Of a stretch of 64,000 nucleotides of DNA, positions 36,270 through 48,856 are shown one piece after another (the first letter of the stretch is position 1; every line of letters begins with the position of its first letter). The stretch comes from Elgaria multicarinata webbii (Eukaryota; Chordata; Lepidosauria; Squamata; Anguidae), in assembly GCF_023053635.1 (NCBI RefSeq), contig NC_086178.1:92860226-92924225 (forward strand), given 5' to 3'. The notes under the pieces are model-generated. The model ran no database searches. It was given only the letters and a program-made list of their open reading frames with translations, and had not been told where the DNA came from. The position numbers were made by a program, and so were the translations under genes.

Positions 36270-37520
36270 GTAACGGGCGAGATCTTGAAGCAAGAACACA
36301 GGCACCTAAGGGGGGGGGGAAGAGTGGGAAAAGACCCGCCCCCCGTTTTTCCGGAGGGGGGGCACGCGCCGAACGGTTGAAAAGCGCGCGCCGGCAGCTT
36401 TAAAAAAGGGGGTGGCTTGGGCGGCGGTTGGCTAGGTATGAAGGAAAGCAGATGCTGCTGCGCAAGCAAGTGACGCGCGCGGGGAATTGTGGGGGAGAAC
36501 ACCGTTCCTTTCCCGCGCAATTCCCATTCTCTTCTCTTTCGTCCTGTCTGAGGGAGAAAAGTGTCCCCCTGCCGGCTCCCGTGGCACGTTCTCCCTAGTC
36601 TCGCTCCACATCTAGTCCAAGAGCAGGGAGAGGGGAGTGGTTGAGGTAGTGCCGTTAACCGGTTCTAGCTGAGGCGCCCCGGAAAGGGAAGAGCCGGGGA
36701 AGTGACCTTTTCTCACCTCACTCCCCCTTGGGAGAGGTACACGGTGGGGAGGGATCACACCCCCGAGAGAGAAAGAAACGGTGAGGCGAGGAGCGCTTCC
36801 TTCAGCGGCATCTTTTTGACCTCTGCGGTGCTATGGAGGGGACCTCTGTCTCTCTTGCGACCCCCCACCGCGACCCTCCATGCTATTCTCAGCCGGTTGC
36901 GATTCCCGTCTCTCTGTGAGGCGCCGCCGCCACATCCCACTCCCACCTCAGCGGCCTCCTGTCTTTTTAAGGACTCTTTCTACCGCTTTTTCTTAACACT
37001 AATCACCACCCCCGTGCAAACCCAGCCCCCGTTTCTACGGAGCATGGCGCGCCTCTCCCCAAAACGTTGCGTGCAGCGGAACGGAGCGGCGGTTGAAGCT
37101 CGATTAGGGGGCCGCTCCCTCACTGCGGTCCGCCTCCGTCCCTTTTGGAGGGGGGGCGGTAACGGCGAAAGGCCTCCTCCACCAACACCCAACCCGCACC
37201 AGCCGGTTGTCTGTGTGGGGTGCATTAAACAAACCGCCTCCCCCCTCCCGGTCACCTGCCCGTCTGTTGCCGCCTCAGCTTCAGTGCCGCAGTGCCTGTG
37301 TCGCGCTCCCTCCTTCCCTTTCGTCGCTTGTATTGTATGGTTTCAATGGCGGCAGCTCTGGAGGCCGGTGGTAGGAAGCGGGGGGGGGGGGTGTTCCTTC
37401 TCCACATACCACCTCTAGGAGGAGTCACGGCAGCGCGGTCCTCCGAGCGCCCCCGCCGCCAGCCCTGGCGTAGACAAGCTCTCCTTGCAGAACCTTTCTC
37501 TGGGCAGGACCGAGAAGGAA
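36270..37520 (-). promoter_or_regulatory. CpG-island promoter, presumably of MACROH2A2
   Basis: Dense CpG and long G/C runs stand out sharply from the A+T-rich flanks. The island lies about 4 kb upstream of the MACROH2A2 ATG exon, where a non-coding first exon is expected. Possible minus-strand donors include GAG|GTGAGA near 36711 and CAG|GTGACC near 37247; I cannot choose between them. Just outside, CTGCGCATGC near 36094-36105 resembles an NRF-1 site, and the minus-strand CCCACAATTCCCCGCG near 36480-36495 partly resembles a ZNF143 site. Both are weak calls. A long plus-strand open frame here is a composition effect. Confidence 0.7.
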
Positions 37521-39939
37521 GGCCAGGTTGCAGAAAACAGGCAAAGATGCTAGCAGCGAAAGAGCAGGCTTTATCTTGTCCTTCGTTTGAAATTGCTGCT
37601 GGGTAGCTTGCAACCATCACAAAATACCCACCGATACTTGTTCCTACCTCGTTTTAGAATTCTACCACATTCTGTTCCTGAATGCTTCGGGCATTCTTTA
37701 GTTGTTGCTTCACAGCAATTACTTTTTAAAAAGGTAGTAAGAATTAACTAAAAGAAAGCTCTACCACTGAATGCCTGGCCGAATTTTTAAAAAAGGGGGG
37801 CGGAGCTTTTATGCAATATTATGTAGGGTATTTTGGATCCACTGCCAGCAGGTTACAACATTCTCTTCACACACTGCTTCTGTATTAGGAGATGCCACCA
37901 CATTGAATTCAAGAATGCATCATTTGCATTCATCTATTGCCAGAAGCCCTTCTCCATCACGGATATCCTAGAAAATCACATCCTTTATGTTAATCCAGAA
38001 TCAATACTTCACGGGCTATGTGTTTACAGCTACCAATGGAGATTAGAATAACTGCTTCACCCATAATTATATAGTGAAAGGGTACCACTGTTCAACCACA
38101 CTACTGAATATAACAGGGCAGCTAAGTGTTAAGGGGTAAAATATCTTCATTTCAGTCTGATACCGTGAAATGAAGCAAATTCTACTTTGTTCCACGAGGC
38201 TTTCAGTAAAATATATACACAAGATTCAATGATTAGAACAGTTCCACATTAGCATATAAAATATTTGGAAGATAAAAGTAATGAAATAACATTTCACCAA
38301 CTAATAACGTCATCAGAAAATCTTTGTAAATTTTGCTGTTGCAAATGTAGCTACATTTCTCCCAACAAAAACATAATTGTGAGATAGAGGATTGTGTCTT
38401 TTGACTACACCTGAGCTGGTAGTGGTGGTCAGTCAGCCCAGATCACATATTGTCTTGCCTAACATTTAACTTTGAAAGAGTGCCTGATAGCACTCAATCA
38501 AATATAGCATGTGCCATTGGTTGTAAATAGATAAATAAGTAATGACCACTAAATCATTCTACATTTTTATAACCTAGATTTTGAAGTTTGGCAGCTCTTG
38601 ATGTTTTTACAATAAATTAGCAGTTCCCCACTTTCCATGCTAATGATCTTTAATAAATTACTTTTAGTGAAAGTGAAGCTTCCCTAACCTGAGGTCTGAG
38701 CAATGGTCTAAAGGTTTTTGTAGGCACTCTTAACTGCTAATTTAATAAATCTGACCTGATTCAGAACAGCTCACTTTTACCACAGTTTTGGATACATGTT
38801 GATCTTGGCTTAGTTGATCTAATTTTGTAGTTAAATATTATAAACATATATATTATAGAAAGAGTGGAGAATGTGTGTTGGTCCTTCAGATGTTTTTGGA
38901 CTTATCAGCCCCAGCCAGTATGGGCAATGGTCAAGAGCTGTAGTTACTCTGCTCCCACCATCTCATCGACAAAGTAGAGAACAGGAAATACAGGTATGCC
39001 CAACATTTATAAAGTAAAACTGTATGAAGAATGTTATATATGTTATATGCCAGTTAAGACCAATATGTTAAGCATTCCATTAATTCTTTAGTTATGTATA
39101 TTGAAACAGCGCAGTAAGGGGTTACTTAGAGTTCCATCACACCAGCGATTTATTGCACTCTTCCCATGCCTGGAATGTGTTTTTGTAGCACAGTACTCAC
39201 ATGACATCATCCCTGTCCTGTGCTCATCTCGCTTCTTCCCCTCCCATTTCCATCTTATTTTGGAGCAGGGGAAGTGTCTCCCCCCCACCCCGTGCAATAA
39301 AGCTGCTCCTCCCTCCCATGTATTGCTGTCCTTGCACTATATCGTACCATGCTGTTTTTTGTTGGGGCATTTGTGTTGAAGTCCAAAGGTGACAAAAGCT
39401 GACAAAAGAGGGCGGGGCGGTTCTCGGCTCCACTGCTCAACCATGAAGGGAGAGGGAGAGGCTGCTGCTGCCTGTGCCCGAGATTTAGTCCCATTCAATT
39501 TTATGGTTCTTTTCTGACCAGAGGTACATCTTGACGGGAAAGCCCTGGGATGAATCCACAGTGGTGGCAGGTCATAATGGAGCTTCGTGTAAATAAATAA
39601 ATAAATAAAAACAAAATGGATCACGGTGCAGCAGTAGAGAAAGGCAGCAGTAGAGAAACAGCCTTTCAGCTTTCTGCCTGTGGTGGTGGCAACAGCCACC
39701 ACCTCTTTTTTCAATGAACCTCATTCTCTAGCCCCATCTATCACCCTGTGCAATGTTTGCCGTACTATTGTATTTGTGTTTGTGTGTCTGTATATATATA
39801 AATATATATATATATTGCAGGGGAAAGGAGAACGTAGTGGGTGGGGCAGGAGATTTCGCTGGCATAGTAGCAATATAGGTGAAAAGACAGATGAGAGCAA
39901 CAACACACAGACGTAAAAGCAAATGGATGACCTTTATCA
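37521..39939. other. Intergenic between the MACROH2A2 promoter and the L2 LINE
   Basis: No gene recognised. 37833-38051 holds a 72-codon open frame of coding-like appearance that I cannot identify. 38870-38960 is a partial GATGTTTTTGGACT repeat. 39100-39720 is CpG-bearing and repeat-like with a (AAAT)n at 39590-39608. An (AT)n tract lies at 39791-39815. Confidence 0.5.
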
Positions 39940-41585
39940 AGAGAGGGACAGGGGGAATGCAACCCTGTTAAATCTGCTCGATCTCTCATCAGCTTTTGAT
40001 ACCATAGACCATGGTATCTTCCTGGATCGACTACGTGGGATGGGCATCGGAGGCACTGTGTTACAGTGGTTCCGGTCCTACCTACGGGATCATTTTCAGA
40101 GAGTAGCGTTGGGTGACCACTCCTTCGCCCCTTGGCAATTGAGCTATGGAGTGCTGCAGGGCACCATCTTGTCCCCAATGTTATTTAACTTCTATATGAA
40201 GCCGTTGCGAATGGTCATTAGGGAATTTGGAGCTAAATGCCATCAATATGCTGATGACACACAGCTCTATCTATCTCCCTGTGGCAACTGAATCAGGTGA
40301 GGCTGTGCAGGTCCTACACCAGTGCCTAGACTCAGTAATGGGCTGGATGAGGGCCAATAAACTGAGACTGGGGGCCCTTCCACACGCTGTACTGAAGGCT
40401 CATGCATGCGCCCCAAGTACGACCCCAAAACGATAGTGTGGACTACAGCCAGAAGAGACGGAGGAGGAGGCGGTTGGGGAATCCGGGTGCGTCCTTGTCG
40501 CCTCCCCGCCGGCCTCCTGCTGCCTGGGTAAGAGCGACCCGGGTCGGAGAGCTCGGTGGAGGCGGAAGCCGAGCTCTCCGACCCGGGTCGCTCTTACCCA
40601 GGCAGCAGGAGGCCGGCGGGGAGGCGGTGGCGGCAAGGACGCGCCCGGATTCCCCAGCTGCTGCCTCCTCCGTCTCTTCTGGCTGTAGTCCACACTATCG
40701 TTTTGGGGTTGTACTTGGGGCGCATGCATGCGTCTTCAGTACGGCGTATGGAAGGGCCCTGAATCCTGGCAAGACAGAAGCCCTGTGGGTGAGTGGTTCC
40801 CGAGTCCGGGAGACAGGCTTATAGCCTGTTCTGGATGGGGTTGCACTGCCTCTGAAAGAACAGGTTTGTAGTTTGGGGGTACTCTTAGACCCATCTCTGT
40901 CGCTGGAGGCTCAAGTGGTCATGCTGGTTCACCAACTATGGCCTCTCCTGGACAGGGATAGCTTGGCCACGGTGGTACAGGCGTTGGTAACCTCAAGATT
41001 GGATTACTGCAACACGCTCTATGTGGGGCTGCCCTTGAAGCTGCTCCGGAAGCTGGAGCTAGTGCAGAATGCTGCAGCTCGGCTGTTGTCTGGAGCTGCC
41101 CCTTTCCAGCATGTAACTCCTCTGCTGAGGGAACTGCACTGGCTGCCTATTCGCTACCGGGCCAGGTTTAAGGTTCTTGCACTTGTGTACAAAGCCCTAA
41201 ACAATTTGGACCAGGATACCTGAGAGAGCGCCTTCTCCCCTACCAACCTGCCTGGTCACTGAGGTCATGCTCCTGGTGGTCCCACATAGATCCATCCTCC
41301 AATTGGAGTCCACCAGTGGAAGAGCCTTCAGCGTGGTGGCTCCCCTCCTGTGGAATTCCCTGCTTCCGGAGGTCAGGCAGGCACCAACTTGTACTCCTTT
41401 CAGCGCCTCCTGAAAACATCATTATTTCAGGAAGCCTTTCCTTAATGTCCAGCCATGAGCCACTATATTTGCTTCTTTTAAAATCTGTTTTAAGTGCTTT
41501 ATCATGTTTTTATTTTCATTTTATCTTGTACATTGCTCCAAAATTTTCAGTGGGGAGCGTTATATAAATATTGTAAATAAATAAT
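39940..41585 (+). mobile_element. L2-type LINE, 5'-truncated, split by a palindromic insertion
   Basis: Seen: LLDLSSAFDTIDHGIFLDRL, GVLQGTILSPMLFNFYMKPL, CHQYADDTQLYLSP with intact YADD, then MRANKLRL. The frame resumes after the insertion as NPGKTEALWV and ends LELVQNAAARLLSG...LHWLPIRYRARFKVLALVYK, the standard L2 C-terminus. The 3' tail ends TATAAATATTGTAAATAAATAA at 41555-41583. One frame change precedes MRANK. Younger looking than the copy at the window start. Confidence 0.92.
40374..40760. mobile_element. G+C-rich foldback DNA element inserted in an L2 LINE
   Basis: Begins GGGCCCTTCCACACG and ends CGTATGGAAGGGCC. The two halves are near-perfect inverted copies meeting around 40550, giving arms of about 180 bases. 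Only CTG is duplicated at the target: LINE AGACTG before the element, CTGAATCC after it. CpG is well preserved, which suggests a recent arrival. Confidence 0.85.
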
Positions 41586-41756
41586 AGCAAATACATAATA
41601 AAGTGCCCAGCGCCCAACTTCCTAAGGAGCCGAAGGAGGAAACCACAGATGCAAGGGGGCCCCCCCCGCCCACAAAAGTAGGTGTGATAGAGCCCTTATT
41701 TAGATGTGATAGAGCCTAAATAAGATCCTTTCTTTAAATGTACACACAGTTGTAAT

Positions 41757-41987
41757 GATGGGGATCCGCACGTCGCTCCCAGAGCGCTTCTATGCGATCC
41801 CAGTGCACCCCGAAAACGATAGTCTGACTTCCCTGTTAAAGAAACGAGGAAGAGCCGTCCATGCCGACGCCGACGACGAGGAGAGCTCTCCGCTGGCGAG
41901 GAGAGCTCGGCAAAAGAAGGAGGGGTGGAGAGCTTCCGCTCTGGGAGTGATGTGCGGATCCCCCCAGTGTTTTGTGCTCTCCACTTC
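41757..41987. mobile_element. Second G+C-rich foldback element, related to the one at 40.4 kb
   Basis: Ends are GGGGATCCGCACGTCGCTCC and its inverted counterpart GTGATGTGCGGATCCCCCC. An internal block, CCCCGAAAACGATAGTCTGACT, recurs in the 40.4 kb element as CCCCAAAACGATAGTGTGGACT. Both halves carry GAAGAGCCG-type G+C-rich sequence with CpG. Confidence 0.75.
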
Positions 41988-42654
41988 ATATGGTAGGATG
42001 TTCTAAGCAGGTTTACAGGATCAATCTCCTCCGAAAGAGACAGTTTTGGGTTTTGCAATACTCCCTTCCCCCCTTTTTTTGAGCAGGTATTGCTAGTTTC
42101 AAAACAGTATCAGTGTTCCACTCCAAGAGCATACAAAGTCATCCAGAAACCCCTCAACAATCTTTATAGTCAGCTCTTTAAGTACAACCAATGTAGAAGT
42201 GACAAGTCCTCCTCCGTTTGCTTGGCTGGGACCATTTGGCTCCTCCTCTCTCAGAATTGTCTCCTGGTCATTATCTAACTCCATTATGTAAGTATATGAA
42301 AGAACTGCTTATTTTTCTCTTCCTAATTTTTTTCTCCCTTTTGTATCATCCCTCTTTGATTGTATACCATTACAACATATAAGTGGTCTTAGGTGCTGTA
42401 GCATCAAAGGCATTTATAAATGTGGTAAATAATTTTTTTAAAAAATGTACACCATTATCTAGTGGGCACTATAAAAACCTATGTGAAAAGGAAGGAGACA
42501 TCAAAAAATGAAAAAAAGTTTTGAGCTGATACTGAATAGAAAGCAGACTCTGATAATGTGTGCAGGTTGTTGGTTGGGCTATATTAAAATAAGCAATTCT
42601 AAGTGCACTTATTTGAGTGTAACCCCTACTGAATTCATTTGGACTTACTTCCAA

Positions 42655-42993
42655 CATGGAGGCTGGTGACTCCAATGTCAGTAGGGTGTAAATCTTTTCT
42701 GAGTTTCAGGCCATGGCTAGACCAGGCCTATATACCGGGATCATCCCTGTGCATCCAAATGACACACGGGATCCCAGGAGCAGGCAGGGACGACCCCTCC
42801 ATTTGCCTGGGATAATCCTTAGGTCTAGCTAAGGCCTCAGTCAGAACTCTAAAGGAGCTATTGGAGTTGCTGAGTTATATCCCCAAAATAGGTTTAGCAC
42901 CTTGGATAGCCTGGTTAGAGTTCTGGCTGGTTCTAACTGAAACCCAGAATGGTTTTATAGCCCCACTGAAATCAGAGTCACCAGCCTCCACTA
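42655..42993. mobile_element. Foldback element (GGAGGCTGGTGACTC ends) carrying another MITE
   Basis: TGGAGGCTGGTGACTCCAAT at the left and GAGTCACCAGCCTCCACTAA at the right are inverted ends; GAACTCTAA/TTAGAGTTC also pairs. A half copy lies at 2271-2390. Confidence 0.75.
42709..42836. mobile_element. MITE of the 21.2 kb family nested in the 42.7 kb foldback
   Basis: Ends GGCCATGGCTAGACC and GGTCTAGCTAAGGCC, with GGGATCATCCCTG- and GATCCCAGGAGCAGGCAGGG-type interior as in the 21.24 kb copy. TCAG is found on both sides. Confidence 0.75.
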
Positions 42994-43459
42994 ACTGATA
43001 AGTAAATGTGCATAGGACAATTATTATTATTATTATTTATTTATATAGCGCCATCAATGTACATGGTGCTGTACATCTTCAGTATGTCCTTTCAAGAATA
43101 AACTCTATTTTTGTATCATTCCTTTTATATGCTGCAATCTCAAACAAAAATAAAATGAGTTTGATGGCACATCATGTTATTAGAAGTGGATGATATCAGT
43201 AGAGGGAACTTTGCTCTGGTTATATATGGTGTATGGATGCACCCTTTGTGTTTTCAGTAAGCTCTCTGAAGTTTGGACTGCAAATTATGTGTGTGTTATG
43301 TCTAACATTCAGTCCTTGCATAGAAGGCATTTGTGCTTGGTATTCCATGAAAACTAAAACACAGATAGTGAAAACGTTGTTAATGTGCAATTTAAAAACA
43401 CACTGAAACACACTGTGCAATATGTTTATAAACACAAACAGATTTTGTAAGAGAATCCA

Positions 43460-44700
43460 CACTTTATTTTAAATCAGCTGCATTTTAAATGACAGGAGAA
43501 ATAAAAAAGTAAACATTTACCATTTTAAAAAGAGAAATATTTACATCATATACAATAACGACAAATAGTACAGAAATGCATATAAGATAGTCCAAACGCT
43601 GATCTCACTACAGAATGAACATTCGTCATTTCCTTGGAACAGAGCCAAATTGTAGCCTCATAGGTAATAATGTAGAGTGGGAAACTGGTCCATATTTATT
43701 ATATTTGAGCACACAGTTCTAATTTTGCCATAAATCTACTTTGCCTAAGAAAGCAATTCTCATCCTTAAATTAGTGAACTACTGTATAAAAATTGAACAA
43801 TACTTTTTGCTGCATTTTTAAGAGCTGTGCATTACCTCCTCTTTGCATTTTGCTATAGTGTAGTAGAGTGATGCATGCTTGATTCCACCCCCACCCCTTA
43901 TCACCCACGGAAAAGTGTTTATGGGGATATCTATAGTTTGACTTCAAAAATTCAAATTTGTATTCAAGATATAGAGGGAAAGCATTTTTAAAGAGTGGAT
44001 AGTAAACTTCGGCTGCAGTTCATTTTAAAATAGCAACTTATTCATATATAACACTTTAAATTGTACAGTCGGGATTATTTAGGTTAAAACTATTATATAA
44101 CTTGCTGGTTGTACAATATGGTAAATAAAGACTAGATTGCCTGAAGAAGTAAGAAAACAACAACAACAACAACAGGATACCAGTAACTTTATGTGGAGAA
44201 TCTGATTGAAATGGATAAATAACAACCTGCTCTTAGCAGAAAGAATTAATATTGCTTTCTCAAAAAGCTTATTGAAAATTCTAGAATATTTGCATGTCAA
44301 GCAATCATTTAACAAACTGAAAAGTTCAGCACAACATATGTACAAATACACAGATTTAAGTCTCAGATCAGTTGTGCAGTTGTGTCTATATAACAGAGTG
44401 TAGAAACAATGCCCCATCAACACTCATCCATAAACCACTTTAATAAAGTTGTTTAAGGATTTGTACATCAAATACCACCAAATAAAGAAGCAAACTATGT
44501 CTTGCAAGTCAACAAAATCAGAAACACAACAAATTGCTTCTATAAATCATCCTGCAGAAACTTTTCATAACTAATGTCTAATAACATATTTTTAAAAACC
44601 AAAATTATTAATATTTCAAAGGATTAGCTACTCATAATTTTTTAAAAAATGATTTATTGACTGACGTTTTAAATACCTAGAATGAAGTGTTGACCCTTTG
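43460..44700 (-). other. Possible 3' end of an unassigned minus-strand transcript
   Basis: On the minus strand an A+T-rich, repeat-poor stretch leads into TTTAAAATAAAGTGTGG, with AATAAA at 43469-43464, which looks like a terminal UTR. It lies 9 kb past the proposed COL13A1 poly(A) site. It could be a distal COL13A1 end or a separate non-coding RNA. Confidence 0.3.
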
Positions 44701-46703
44701 AAGTAATGGCAAGCTGCCATTGATTAACGTGAGGTAGGATACCACGAAAAAGATTTTAAAATGCAAGGTTTTCTCTTTCTTGGTTTTAATATCTCTACCT
44801 ATTATAACGATCATAGATTTTTTTCATTGACCTACCTTACTAGGCTTTTGTAATGATTCCTGTAGGATTAGCTTTAAATTAATGCTTTGAATTTATGACT
44901 CCTAGAATATTTTTGTGAGCAAATCCACATCAAAAGGGGCGGGGGAAATTGACAACAATTGGTATTCTTCCTTATATCATACATTAGATAAATCCATGAA
45001 CCACTATTTGGGAGTCCAGCTTCAGCTCTCGATGTATGACACAGGGACTTCAAAAGATTTTCATGTGTCTTAAGCCAGAAGTATCATGCCAGGTGTTATT
45101 GTTTGCATGCAGGACATTCTTTAGAATAAATGTGTAGTTATGGGGCCACATCCAAAGAATGGTAAGGGGAAGGAAAATAATTGCTAGTGCTGTTCCAAAA
45201 ATGCTTGTGCAAGAGTTCAGTGTGCTATTATAGGTAGGTTTTATAGCAATTTTCATGTTTGTGCAAAAACTTGCACAACTGAAAGAATATCTTAGGATTC
45301 AGTTCCGCCTTTCTTGCACAATTGCTCTACGCTTGTAGTACTAGCAATCAAAAGGCATTGTGCAGTTATTCCATCTTTTCCGCAACTTATTTTTTTGAGG
45401 AAATAAGAAAGTCAGAAGAAGCTGTGGGAAAATATGGGAGGGTTACAAGTTGAAAACAACATAGTCTGAAACCCCAGTAAAAATACGGTAGGGTGACTGC
45501 ATGATAAAAAATTAATTTGGAAGCACCCACAGTGTGAGGTATAAATCAGTTCTTCCATGAGTGGAAGATGCTTTCTGTATGGGAAAGAGTAGTTTTGGAT
45601 CCAATCTAATTTATATATTTTTGTAACTGCTTCGTGCCCGTGTGTTCACAGGAGCAACCACTTGCGCAACAGGACTTTCGTTCTTCTAAAACCCCAAAAT
45701 TAGCAGAAATACCCATCTCTGGAATAGGTAAGATTAGCAGAGCTCACTGAAGGGAGCTCTACTGACCAGCCCTGATCCAGAAAGGAACATTTCTGGTAAT
45801 TTTCAGGGATATTTTTAGAAGCGCAAAAGCCCTGTTGTGCAAGCAGTCATTTCTGCAAGCACAGCGAAAGCAGCAAAGGTGCCACAGCCACATTGGATTC
45901 TGTCCAAATAAGTAAATGTTGAACAAAGCCTAGAAAATCATGGTTACTTATAAGAGAACATTCAGTAGATAAATCTGAGTAGGAGATTAAATATATTTTG
46001 TTAAAAATATGTTTGTTACATCAGATATGCAACTCAGTTGCAAGAGTCACCCTAATATTAATGACACTTTCCTCAGAGGAATAGGAAAGATATGTTGAAG
46101 CAAAGTGTTGAGATGTATCTCTGAAAACAATGGAATTATCTCTAAATGGAATTCCATACTCTCCAGCATATCCTCTGCTAGGGACATTGTATTAATGGGG
46201 AAAACATAGTTATAGATGTACCCATCAGTCCCTTATACTTTCCATTACTATCTAAATTATAAAAACTCTCAAATACATAATCACGGGGGGCGGGGGAATA
46301 ACAGCAACAATAAAACCTAGAGTAATACATGTAAAAGCTATAACTCTTTGTCCACTTCCAAATCATTTATAAAACTAAGATGGTCTTTAGTTATGTTGAT
46401 TTTAAATACTGAAAGCTAACTTAAATATGCAAGCAACAAAAATGCCTCAAAGATTACATAGAAATCTTGGATGCATGTTTTTGTAGGAATAGTTTCAAGA
46501 TTGCAAGATGAACTTAGCATGTGAATGGCTCTATTAGTTCATAATGAACAGCATGGGGAGTAGAGACACTTCGTCCAGCATTCTGTTTCTAACAGAGATC
46601 AGGCATCTATGTTCCCTCAGCATCTGTGTTCAGAGGTATACTGTCTCTGAACAAAGAGTTGTTTTCTTGAAACAATTTACACATTAAAAATCAAAACATT
46701 AAG

Positions 46704-46793
46704 GCTGCAATCCTTTTCACGCTTACCTGGGAGTAAGTCCCATTGAACTCAGTGGGAATTACTTCTGAATAGATACACTTAGGATTGCACAGG
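46704..46793. repeat. Short palindromic interspersed element (CAATCCT...AGGATTGCA)
   Basis: CTGCAATCCTTTTCACGCTT, GGGAGTAAGTCCCATTGAAC and TTAGGATTGCA form a roughly 85-base near-palindrome (AAGTCCCATTGAA against CAGTGGGAATTACTTC). One of many copies in this window. Confidence 0.75.
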
Positions 46794-47266
46794 ACAATGT
46801 TTTGTCAGATCAGGAAAAAATGGCAGTATGAAAGGTTTTTTCCCCTTTTCATTTTAACCACTTTAAAAGTTTCAGAGTTCGCATAAGACAGTTACTCTTT
46901 CAAGCAGAACTAACAGTAATGTCTAGGACCACTTTCTTTTAAAGAGACCACCTTTCATATATTTTCTTCTCCTGGTCCCTAAACATTTTTAGTTGTGTAA
47001 ATTGCTACCACTATGTAGAGAGACCATTTTGATTCCCCAATCCAGCTCCAGTTGTACTCAATTATGCATGACTGGTAGTGTCAGAATGTAGATGGATCTA
47101 CACAATTGGATGCACATTCAATTGAAAGTGACGCTGTGCAAATAGATAACATCTGCATTTGAATGTGCATCTACATTCTTTTATAGTCTATCTACACTGG
47201 ATTACTTTTAGTGTGTATCTCTATTTACATCCTGATACTATCCAGACATAACTACGCATTTCTAGA

Positions 47267-47583
47267 TAGGGTGACTACATATATGAAAAGGAGAATAGGG
47301 CTTCTGTATCTTTAACAGGTGTATTGAAAAGGGAATTTTGAGTATCATTTTAGGCATACAGCACCTGGTGAAATTCTCTGTTCATAGCAGTTAAAGCTGC
47401 AGGAGCCCTGCCTAGTGTTATCAGATACAAAAGAGGGCAGGGCTCCTGCAGCTTTAACTGTTGTGGTGAAGAGGTAATTTCACCAGATGCTGCATGCATA
47501 CAATTGACACCTGCTAAATCCCCCTTTCTATACAACTGTTAAAGATACAGGAGGCCTGTCCTCCTGTTCATATGGTCACCCTA
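47267..47583. mobile_element. hAT-like foldback MITE, copy 4
   Basis: Same family; the most diverged of the five. Flanks TTTCTAGA and CTGCTAGA agree at six of eight bases, as an aged 8-bp duplication would. Confidence 0.88.
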
Positions 47584-48730
47584 CTGCTAGAACTTGATTG
47601 GGATCCATCTATTTAGGGAGTCCACAGTTGTTTGGTCCCCAGGATAGTCTGTGGAAAAAAAGTGAGCTGAACATCAGTCCATGAGCAAAAAAGCACCAGT
47701 TAGATACCCTGTTTGGGAGCCAAGAAAACAATATCCCTAAAAACAAGGGCCAGGAGCAATTACAATGTTCTTGTTTTCAAAAACCATACTTAATTACAGC
47801 AAAAGAAAATGTAACATTTTTTTTAAAAAAAGGAAATGTGATAGTAATATATATATATAGCTTTTCCATAATAAAAAAGGCACACTGCCCTGCAGTTCCG
47901 GTCACATTCTAATCCCCACAAAACAACAAAAAGAAAAGAACCCATGCAGCAAATCCAAAACGTAAAAATGTCAATCTCTGTTAATACCTACATTAAATAA
48001 TCTAAATCTTGTATCAATTTTTTTTAAAAAATAAAATGTTGAATTTTCTTGCTCTTTCTTTGTGAGGTCTCTTTGATCCTAAAAAAAATCAGCCCAGTTC
48101 AACAGTCTGCACACATGGTTGAAAGCTTAGGAATACCCATAAAGCTCTCATAAATGCAAAGGACTTCTCCTTCATTGTAATGTCAGGAACAATTGTGTGT
48201 CTTTCTCCATTGCCCATATCGAACTACCTGTAACATTGCAATGAATTCTCACAGGGAATACTATGTAGATATCAGAATCCTGCAGTGTTTGGGATCAGGT
48301 TCATTATGAGAAAAATACTTTAAATCAACAGGGCCTCTATATTATGGCCATAGTGCAGCACAATTATCCATGCTTAAGCCCCATTGATTTCAATGACATT
48401 TAAGGTTTCATAAACTGCTCTGAGTTGTAGCTAATGTGTTTAGAAATGAAGTGTAATTTTAATATTATGGGTATACAGATATAAAGGACGTAAAGATAGG
48501 ACTCATAAAAGGCTATGCTGCATCACTTCTGGCTTGGATATTTCTGGTTTTGCAATACCTAACGCTTCAGTAGAAAGCATTTAGTGATGAGGTGGTAACC
48601 AGTGGCAATGACATCCAGTAACCTGCCTATACTATGTTCTCTGTATTATGAAATTCTTTTATATAATTCAGGTTCTCCTTTGTACACAAAATATGATTTA
48701 TAAGTAAGTGAACAGAACATGATACTAACG

Positions 48731-48856
48731 GTGCAATTCTATGCATGATTCAACAGGTAAAAGACCTATAATTACCAGCATTTTCCAGTCATCCATGCTG
48801 GCTGGGGAATTCTGGGAGGTACACTTTTTTGTCTAAGCATGCATAGGATTGCACCC
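48731..48856. repeat. Foldback repeat with GCAATTCTATGCATG ends
   Basis: GTGCAATTCTATGCATGA and CATGCATAGGATTGCAC are inverted ends around CAGCATTTTCCAG...CTGGCTGGGGAATTCTGGGA. A related copy, CACAATCCTATG...GGCATAGGACTGCG, is at 6183-6297. Confidence 0.65.

Noticed and set aside
36702-37418. A 238-codon plus-strand open frame, the longest in the window
   Set aside because: It lies in the CpG island, where stops are rare in G+C-rich sequence. Opposite frames are open too, and the peptide is a low-complexity Pro/Arg/Ser mixture with no family resemblance.
37833-38051. A 72-codon frame of protein-like composition (MDPLPAGYNILFTHCF...)
   Set aside because: No recognised family, no clear splice sites or repeats tying it to a gene. 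Short enough to be chance, and noted only in the intergenic entry.
39923-40291. A 122-codon frame that could be taken for a host gene
   Set aside because: DLSSAFDTIDH, FNFYMKPL and YADD identify it as L2 LINE reverse transcriptase.
40400-40824. Opposing 109- and 140-codon frames with nearly the same peptide (MHAPQV...)
   Set aside because: They arise because the region is a perfect-arm palindrome; reading either strand gives the same sequence.
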